Assembly: GCA_013330825.1 (NCBI GenBank) | Contig: DUHN01000041.1 | Location: forward strand, 1 to 12,688 | Reading direction: 5' to 3' | Origin: Candidatus Woesearchaeota archaeon | GTDB lineage: Archaea > Nanobdellota > Nanobdellia > Woesearchaeales > GW2011-AR4 | DNA length: 12,688 nt | Shown: one piece after another, positions 7,390-11,487 of the stretch | Position numbering within the stretch: the stretch's first letter is position 1 | Layout of the letters: each line of letters begins with the position of its first letter | Made by a program: the position numbers and the translations under genes | Notes under the pieces: model-generated | What the model was told of the DNA's origin: nothing | Seen by the model: only the letters and a program-made list of their open reading frames with translations | Database searches by the model: none

Positions 7390-7463
7390 GGGCAGGTGGT
7401 TCAATCCGGTAGAACACCCCGTTGGCTTCGGGGAGGCTGGGGGTTCAAATCCCCCCCTGTCCA
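7390..7463 (+). tRNA. tRNA-Ala (anticodon GGC)
   Basis: 74-nt cloverleaf: acceptor GGGCAGG/CCTGTCC, D stem GTTC/GAAC with GG in the loop, anticodon stem CCCCG/CGGGG, T stem GGGGG/CCCCC with loop TTCAAAT, and discriminator A. The anticodon GGC (7424-7426) reads the alanine codon GCC, and the acceptor contains the G3-U70 pair that marks alanine tRNAs. Position 37 is T instead of the almost universal purine, which makes the identity slightly less certain; the D arm is also reminiscent of proline or tryptophan tRNAs. CCA is not encoded. It ends 2 nt before the stop codon of the convergent hypothetical gene. Confidence 0.9.
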
Positions 7464-7465
7464 CC

Positions 7466-8491
7466 TTATTTTCTTGTAGGGGCGTATTGCGAGAATGGCA
7501 CGATGTTTACCGGGCTGAGCTTGATGTACACTTCGTAGTTGAGCCCTCCTTTCTCCGCGGCGAATGTGCCTTCTCCCTTGAAGTGCTGGGGGATGTAGAT
7601 TGTCTGCCCTTTCATGTTCTTAAAGACGTCGGACCTGAGCGTGCGCGGATAACCTTCAACAGGGTGGAAACAGACACCGTCCAAAGAGCTTTGCGCCCCC
7701 AGTTTCAGCAATTCTTTCCTGGAGAGGACACGGTACACGGGCCTGTCCACGGTTTTCGACAGTTTGGTGTTGGCCTTGCCTCTCTTCGCAAGGCGCTCTT
7801 GGGTTGTGCGATACGCATTCGTCTCAAGGCGGATGATGAAGTTTCTGGGGTCCATGATGTACACTATCTGCTCCATCCCCATCATCGTTGCACGGGAGAG
7901 GTCCCGAATCATGTCTTGCGGGAGAGTCTCCCGTTCATGCGCAGGGACGTCAATCTTGTCAGGCGCTCCCATATGGAGATAGAGAGGTGCAATAGCCATC
8001 CTAACTCCTATGTTTTCCGGGCCTGTGTTTTCAATCTCCCTGATGGTGACGTCTCCAGAGAAGAGAATGTTCTTTGCAGGATATTTGGACCCTTTTGCCG
8101 TATCGCTGTGCGCCAAAGACCGCCGCTTTTTTTCCCATCTGAGCGATGTGGTGCGGAATGTGGCTCCTTCCTGATAATCAAGAAACACGACCGATTCATC
8201 ATCTTCGATGGCAGTCAGGGGAAAAGGGGTGATAAAAAAACGGCCATGCTGTTGGGAGAGCCCCATATAGCCTCCGAGGGCATCGCAAAAGGCGGCCTTG
8301 TCTCCTTTGAACCGGCTGAATATTTCTGTGGATGAGAACGGCAGCTCAAAGAGGGAAGAATCGCGCACAAGGTGCTCAAGATAACGAGGGGGATTCTCCA
8401 GCCCAAGGTCCATTTCAAAGGTGTGCAGGGGGGTGCGCCTATGCTCAAAGTCCTTGAGCTTGTCCACCAGTCCGTCGAAGTAGTCTCCCAT
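7466..8491 (-). CDS. Hypothetical protein, family not recognised (341 aa)
   Basis: I do not recognise this family. The 341-aa product starts MGDYFDGLVDKLKDFEHRRT. It has no signal peptide or clear membrane span and reads as a soluble protein with mixed alpha/beta character. Notable segments are SVVFLDYQEGATFRTTS (about 100-116), MGMEQIVYIMDPRNFIIRLE (about 204-223), a basic stretch RTTQERLAKRGKANTKLS, and a C-terminal QTIYIPQHFKGEGTFAAE. The ATG at 8491 lies 30 nt after a TATA box, so the start is well supported and the mRNA probably leaderless. Codon choice is more relaxed than in the GC-rich neighbours, suggesting an accessory gene. It stands alone, convergent with tRNA-Ala and divergent from the phosphoesterase operon. 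Confidence 0.8.
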   Translation of the reverse strand: MGDYFDGLVDKLKDFEHRRTPLHTFEMDLGLENPPRYLEHLVRDSSLFELPFSSTEIFSRFKGDKAAFCDALGGYMGLSQQHGRFFITPFPLTAIEDDESVVFLDYQEGATFRTTSLRWEKKRRSLAHSDTAKGSKYPAKNILFSGDVTIREIENTGPENIGVRMAIAPLYLHMGAPDKIDVPAHERETLPQDMIRDLSRATMMGMEQIVYIMDPRNFIIRLETNAYRTTQERLAKRGKANTKLSKTVDRPVYRVLSRKELLKLGAQSSLDGVCFHPVEGYPRTLRSDVFKNMKGQTIYIPQHFKGEGTFAAEKGGLNYEVYIKLSPVNIVPFSQYAPTRK

Positions 8492-8513
8492 GCCAAAAGG
8501 GATACCGGAAGTG

Positions 8514-8521
8514 TTTATAAA
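8514..8521 (-). promoter_or_regulatory. TATA box of the 341-aa hypothetical gene
   Basis: Palindromic TTTATAAA, 30 nt before the ATG at 8491 on the minus strand. Confidence 0.65.
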
Positions 8522-8580
8522 TTTGCCCCTTTTAAGTAGTTATATCCTACCCAGGTGTTCTCTTCCAGGCAATCAACAGG

Positions 8581-8588
8581 TTTATATC
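8581..8588 (+). promoter_or_regulatory. TATA box of the phosphoesterase-HIT operon
   Basis: TTTATATC, 30 nt before the ATG at 8611. The spacing supports that start over an upstream TTG at 8596 and suggests a leaderless first cistron. Confidence 0.65.
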
Positions 8589-8610
8589 GTTTCCGTTGCC
8601 CCTCCGGCGA

Positions 8611-9432
8611 ATGAGGCTGCTCTATTCCTCGGACCTGCACGGCAACAGGAAGGCGTATGGGGCGCTTCTTGAGCGGGCGTCCCGCGACGATGTGGATGCG
8701 CTGGTGCTGGGCGGGGACCTGTGCCCGCGGGGAGGCTCTACTCTTGGTGAGTGGATCGCTGCCCAGAGGGAGTTCCTGGAGAGCTTTCTCGTGCCATTGT
8801 TTTCCCCGTTCAAGAAAAAATATCCCGCCAAGAACATTTTTGCCATCATGGGAAACGATGACTTCAGGAAGAATGCCGATGTGCTTGAGAAGGCGGAGAA
8901 GGAAGGCGTCCTGCACTTCATCCACAAGAAAAAGGCGGAGCTGGGGGGCGGGTTTTTTATCGCCGGCTACGGCTTCGTCAACACCACCCCTTTCCGGCTG
9001 AAGGACTGGGAGAAGAAAGACCTTGAGGGGGCGAAGATGCCGCCGCAGCTCTCTTCTGAAACGGTGCGGAGCGTCCCCGAGGAGAAGGGCACGATTGCGG
9101 AAGACATGGAAGACATTGCGGCGCTTTCTGACCCGCGGAAGACCGTCTACGCCATCCATGCGCCGCCGTTCAACACCAACCTCGATATTGCCTCTTCAGG
9201 CCAGCACGTCGGGAGCGTTGCGATACGGGATTTCATCGAGAAGCATTCCCCCCTGGCGACGCTGCACGGCCACATCCACGAGTCTCCAGAGATGTCGGGG
9301 TCGTGGATGGACGTCCTCGGGACGACAGTCTGCGTCAATGTGGGCAGCGCGTATCCGAGACCCATCTTACCCTGCTGCGCCATTGATACGGAAAGCATCA
9401 CTACACTCTCCTATGAGGAAGTCCTTTTATGA
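8611..9432 (+). CDS. Calcineurin-like metallophosphoesterase, Icc-like
   Basis: Predicted two-metal phosphoesterase of the calcineurin-like fold; the substrate is unknown. All five metal motifs are present in 273 aa: D8-x-H10 (SSDLHGN), GGD at 34-36, GNDD at 81-84, H183 (YAIHAPP) and GHIH at 220-223. Between the third and fourth motifs lies an insert of about 90 residues rich in Lys and Glu. The archaeal group of Icc-related phosphoesterases has a similar size (from memory). The ATG at 8611 is preferred because it begins directly with the first catalytic strand and lies 30 nt from the TATA box. Its stop overlaps the start of the next phosphoesterase (ATGA), showing an operon. Confidence 0.93.
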   Translation: MRLLYSSDLHGNRKAYGALLERASRDDVDALVLGGDLCPRGGSTLGEWIAAQREFLESFLVPLFSPFKKKYPAKNIFAIMGNDDFRKNADVLEKAEKEGVLHFIHKKKAELGGGFFIAGYGFVNTTPFRLKDWEKKDLEGAKMPPQLSSETVRSVPEEKGTIAEDMEDIAALSDPRKTVYAIHAPPFNTNLDIASSGQHVGSVAIRDFIEKHSPLATLHGHIHESPEMSGSWMDVLGTTVCVNVGSAYPRPILPCCAIDTESITTLSYEEVLL

Positions 9433-9915
9433 TAGCGCTGATATCGGACACCCACGAGAACGAGGAGGCCATCAAGAAAGCCGTTGCCGCCATCAAGGCG
9501 CGCGAGCCGGAGTTCACCATCCACCTGGGGGACATCATCTCTCCCCCAATGCTGGAGCATTTCAAGGGACTGAAGATGAGAATTGTTTTCGGCAATAATG
9601 ACGGGGAGCGGGTTGGGCTTGCACAGAAGGCAACATCGCTCGGCTTTGAGGAGCCGAAGGAAGAGCTGGAAATGGTGCACAAGGGCAGGAAGCTGTATGC
9701 GTACCACGGCACGGACAAGGATAGGCTGGACCAGCGCATCTTCTATGGCGGCTATGAATTATGTCCTGACCGGCCACACGCATGCCAAGAGGGATGAGAA
9801 GGTGAAGCAGACCCGGGTGATCAACCCAGGGGCATTGTTCCGGTGCACTCCTTACACGATCGCGTTCCTTGACGTCGAGAAAGACGGCGTTGAGTTTGTC
9901 GAGATACCAAGATGA
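9429..9915 (+). pseudogene. Frameshifted YfcE/MJ0936-like phosphodiesterase
   Basis: A small metallophosphoesterase split by one extra base. The first frame starts at 9429, overlapping the previous stop (ATGA). It carries D7-x-H9 (ISDTHEN), GD at 34-35, GNND at 55-58 and HGT at 93-95, then leaves the family at residue 111 and ends at 9797. The next frame continues with YVLTGHTHAKRDEKV, INPGALFRC and a family-like C terminus ending at 9915. Removing one A from GAATTAT at 9756-9762 gives YDYVLTGHTH and a 161-aa protein of normal family length. The downstream stop overlaps an ATG by 1 nt, which suggests the full frame was translated until recently. It may be a real mutation, a sequencing or assembly error, or, less likely, a programmed +1 shift. 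Confidence 0.85.
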
Positions 9916-9935
9916 TCAATGATGAGGTGAGCACC

Positions 9936-10358
9936 ATGGACAACTGCATCTTCTGCAAGATCGTCGCCGGGCAGATCCCGTCCGCCAAGGTCTATGAGGA
10001 CCATGAGACGTTCGCGTTCCTGGACATCGCTCCCGCGAACAAGGGGCACTGCCTGGTGGTGCCGAAGAAGCATATGGCAACCGTCGAGGAGGCCGCTCCA
10101 GAGGCGCTGGCCGCGATGATGAGGGCGGCGAAGAAGGTCGCGCGGGCAATTTCTTCGGCGCAGGGCAACACCGCGTACAACATCGTGGTGAACAACGGCA
10201 GGGAGGCCGGGCAGATCGTGTTCCACCTGCACCTCCATGTCATCCCGCGCTATGCCGATGACGAGCTGGTGATCGACTGGGAGCGGGCCAAGCGCCGGGC
10301 GAAATACGCTTCCGGAGAGATAGAGCAGGTGCGGCTCGCGATTGGGAAGTTCTTGTAG
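9936..10358 (+). CDS. HIT family hydrolase (HinT-like)
   Basis: Histidine-triad nucleotide hydrolase or transferase, typically acting on AMP conjugates or dinucleotides in the cytoplasm. The 140-aa product begins MDNCIFCKIVAGQIP. C4 and C7, with H46 and H97, form the zinc site of the family. The triad HLHLH is at 97-101, with H99 the expected nucleophile. The frame is also open from an ATG at 9912 that overlaps the previous stop, but the ATG at 9936 gives the canonical N terminus and has a good SD, AGGTGA, 7 nt upstream. It is the last gene of the phosphoesterase operon; all three are small phosphate-ester enzymes, so a shared nucleotide-related role is possible (inference). A tRNA promoter follows 5 nt after its stop. 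Confidence 0.95.
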   Translation: MDNCIFCKIVAGQIPSAKVYEDHETFAFLDIAPANKGHCLVVPKKHMATVEEAAPEALAAMMRAAKKVARAISSAQGNTAYNIVVNNGREAGQIVFHLHLHVIPRYADDELVIDWERAKRRAKYASGEIEQVRLAIGKFL

Positions 10359-10363
10359 CAACG

Positions 10364-10371
10364 TTTATAAA
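10364..10371 (+). promoter_or_regulatory. TATA box of the CAT-anticodon tRNA
   Basis: TTTATAAA, 32 nt before the tRNA and directly after the HIT gene. Confidence 0.75.
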
Positions 10372-10395
10372 ACAAGTTTTTGTCCCCGGTGGTGA

Positions 10396-10502
10396 GGCAG
10401 TGTAGCTCAGTGGTTAGAGCGCGTCGCTCATACCGCAGCGGTCCTTTTTGATCGGCTGCGCCGGAAACGACGAGGTCGCGAGTTCAATTCTCGCCACTGC
10501 CA
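10396..10502 (+). tRNA. tRNA-Met (CAT), with a 34-nt intron
   Basis: Acceptor GGCAGTG/CACTGCC, D stem GCTC/GAGC, anticodon stem CGTCG/CGACG, T stem GCGAG/CTCGC and discriminator A are all perfectly paired. Between the two anticodon-stem strands lie 41 nt instead of 7. The best mature loop is CTCATA plus A, which places the intron at 10433-10466, between positions 37 and 38, the usual archaeal site. The intron contains its own helix (CGCAGC/GCTGCG). The four exon bases before the 5' cut do not pair well with CCGG before the 3' cut, so the bulge-helix-bulge is relaxed, and the cut could shift by a base. The sequence cannot distinguish elongator Met from the Ile2 tRNA that carries modified CAT; the acceptor does not look like an initiator. 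Confidence 0.9.
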
Positions 10503-10539
10503 CTTTAGTTCTCAATTTGCCCAATGGAGAATATCATTG

Positions 10540-10682
10540 CCCGCTTGGCGGGAGAATCTAGGCGCGCCCTCCAGAGCTGCACCGGGCGCGCATGCATTGG
10601 TGCGCCCACATTGGGACGCACTACGATTGCGCCGCGCAAGGGACAATGGGCGCGGCGCCTAGAATTCCCGCCCGCAGGGCGG
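10540..10682. repeat. Triple-hairpin GC-rich element, copy B
   Basis: Second copy of the element at 4024-4147. Stem 1 pairs 10562-10569 with 10584-10591 (GCGCGCCC/GGGCGCGC). Stem 2 pairs 10600-10607 with 10613-10621 with one bulged A. Stem 3 pairs 10629-10636 with 10651-10658 and has arms identical to copy A. An outer stem pairs CTAGGCGC (10558-10565) with GCGCCTAG (10655-10662). It is flanked by two small hairpins, CCCGC-TTG-GCGGG (10540-10552) and CCGCCC-GCA-GGGCGG (10668-10682). The core is 97 nt in both copies. It lies between two tRNA genes and ends 12 nt before a TATA box. No coding capacity is seen. Confidence 0.8.
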
Positions 10683-10694
10683 CCATGATGAAGG

Positions 10695-10702
10695 TTTATA
10701 AA
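10695..10702 (+). promoter_or_regulatory. TATA box upstream of the minihelix and tRNA-Leu
   Basis: TTTATAAA, 32 nt before the minihelix at 10727 but 83 nt before tRNA-Leu. The spacing to the minihelix equals that of the CAT tRNA promoter. A weaker box, TTAAAAAT at 10744-10751, lies 34 nt before tRNA-Leu and could be its own promoter. Confidence 0.65.
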
Positions 10703-10726
10703 ATCGGTAAAAACCCATAGGTATAT

Positions 10727-10765
10727 GCGGAGGTGCGTCAGGATTAAAAATCCACTGACCTCCGC
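10727..10765 (+). ncRNA. Putative tRNA-Leu-like minihelix RNA
   Basis: A 39-nt stem-loop whose ends are GCGGAGG and CCTCCGC, identical to the acceptor strands of tRNA-Leu 51 nt downstream. The match continues past the stem as GCGGAGGTGC, covering tRNA positions 8-10. The inner part pairs TCA and GGATT with AATCC and TGA around an AAA loop, with a 2-nt bulge. It begins 32 nt after a TTTATAAA box, the same spacing as the CAT tRNA. It may be a small RNA, the leader of the tRNA-Leu precursor, or the remnant of a truncated tRNA copy. Confidence 0.5.
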
Positions 10766-10777
10766 TCATGCTCATTC

Positions 10778-10861
10778 GCGGAGGTGCCGGAGCGGTCAAA
10801 CGGGGTAGGCTTAGGACCTACTGGCTTAGTGCCTACGCAGGTTCGAATCCTGTCCTCCGCA
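10778..10861 (+). tRNA. tRNA-Leu (anticodon TAG)
   Basis: 84-nt class II tRNA with acceptor GCGGAGG/CCTCCGC, D arm CCG/CGG, anticodon stem GTAGG/CCTAC with loop CTTAGGA giving anticodon TAG, long variable arm with GGC/GCC stem, T stem GCAGG/CCTGT with loop TTCGAAT, and discriminator A. It reads the leucine codon CUA. No intron is present. Partial copies of its acceptor sequence occur on both sides (10727-10765 and 10930-10946). Confidence 0.96.
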
Positions 10862-10863
10862 TT
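10847..10863 (+). repeat. Direct repeat at the tRNA-Leu 3' end, left copy
   Basis: ATCCTGTCCTCCGCATT covers the last 15 bases of tRNA-Leu plus 2. It is repeated exactly at 10930-10946, and the similarity extends leftward through GTTCG with one inserted base. A repeat of a tRNA 3' end downstream of the tRNA is the typical product of integrase-mediated insertion. Confidence 0.75.
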
Positions 10864-10898
10864 GTTTTTCTTTTGGTCGGGCTTTTCTTTGCCTGACC
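10863..10898 (+). terminator. T-tract and hairpin after tRNA-Leu
   Basis: A run TGTTTTTCTTTT begins just after the tRNA and should end Pol transcription. It is followed by a hairpin, GGTCGGGC (10875-10882) with GCCTGACC (10891-10898), eight pairs including one G-U. Confidence 0.55.
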
Positions 10899-10929
10899 GC
10901 AGGGAAGGAGAAAGAAAAGGCCGTTCGTG

Positions 10930-10946
10930 ATCCTGTCCTCCGCATT
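10930..10946 (+). repeat. Direct repeat of the tRNA-Leu 3' end, right copy (att-like)
   Basis: Exact 17-nt copy of 10847-10863, followed by further T-rich sequence. The 66 bp between copies hold a terminator-like hairpin and purine-rich sequence but no gene, so any element bounded by these copies has been lost or is reduced to this remnant. No integrase gene is seen in the window. Confidence 0.6.
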
Positions 10947-11017
10947 TTCCTTTTTGGCTTTGAAGGGTTTTTCTTCTATGCCTTTTTCACCACTCCGCGA
11001 TGGATAAAATAGAAAGA

Positions 11018-11025
11018 TTTATAAA
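11018..11025 (+). promoter_or_regulatory. TATA box of the 133-aa exported protein gene
   Basis: TTTATAAA, 30 nt before the ATG at 11048. It lies inside a longer frame open from 11000, which argues against that earlier start. Confidence 0.65.
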
Positions 11026-11047
11026 GAGGAAATGGCAGAGGAACCAT

Positions 11048-11449
11048 ATGAGACTGGAGACTACGGTGAGGAATCTGGCCCTGGCAGGGACTGCTGCGCT
11101 GGGCATAGGGCTGGGCAGTGCGAATGCTGCGGAGTATAATCCCCACGGGTACCCTGTCCCTTCAGTTGGGTCGTTAAGACCCTATCAGACCGTCATGTAT
11201 GATGTAAATAAGATAATCCCTGGAAAGGAAACCAAAATCCAAAGATACCATCTCCCTTCCGGGGGAAAAGTAGCCGTGTTGAGTGTTGATGATAAAATCT
11301 TCGCCTATTCCATAAAAGAGCCTAATCAAAACAGGTGGTATGCTATTCGTGACCGTGATGGATCTGGCAATTTCACTGAGAAGTTCTCACATGGCGAACC
11401 TTTTGACGTCCCCTCTTGGCTTGTTAATAGGAAGCTCAGCCGGAAATAA
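11048..11449 (+). CDS. Hypothetical exported protein (133 aa)
   Basis: I do not recognise the family. The start at 11048 gives MRLETTVRNLALAGTAALGI, a classical Sec signal: basic start, hydrophobic core and a likely cleavage after ANA at residue 27. The mature part of about 106 residues is soluble, Tyr/Pro/Asn-rich and has no cysteine. It contains VAVLSVDDKIFAYSIKE (about 75-91) and WYAIRDRDGSGNF (about 97-109), suggesting a compact beta-rich domain. The last six residues are basic. Codons are A/T-richer than in the core genes. It lies just downstream of the tRNA-Leu duplication and 38 nt before another exported protein, so the two may act together at the surface (inference). Confidence 0.75.
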   Translation: MRLETTVRNLALAGTAALGIGLGSANAAEYNPHGYPVPSVGSLRPYQTVMYDVNKIIPGKETKIQRYHLPSGGKVAVLSVDDKIFAYSIKEPNQNRWYAIRDRDGSGNFTEKFSHGEPFDVPSWLVNRKLSRK

Positions 11450-11458
11450 GAGGTAATT

Positions 11459-11466
11459 TTTTATAC
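11459..11466 (+). promoter_or_regulatory. TATA box of the large exported protein gene
   Basis: TTTTATAC, 29 nt before the ATG at 11488, inside a small inverted repeat AGGTA/TACCT (11451-11468). Confidence 0.55.
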
Positions 11467-11487
11467 CTATAGATTAATGACATTTTG

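Noticed and set aside
7487..8335. 282-aa plus-strand frame opposite the 341-aa gene
   Set aside because: The minus frame is longer and has an ATG 30 nt after a TATA box; the plus frame is rich in Arg, His and Cys and has no promoter.
11000..11047. Earlier ATG for the 133-aa exported protein
   Set aside because: It lies upstream of the TATA box, and its extra residues would place a basic stretch before the signal peptide.
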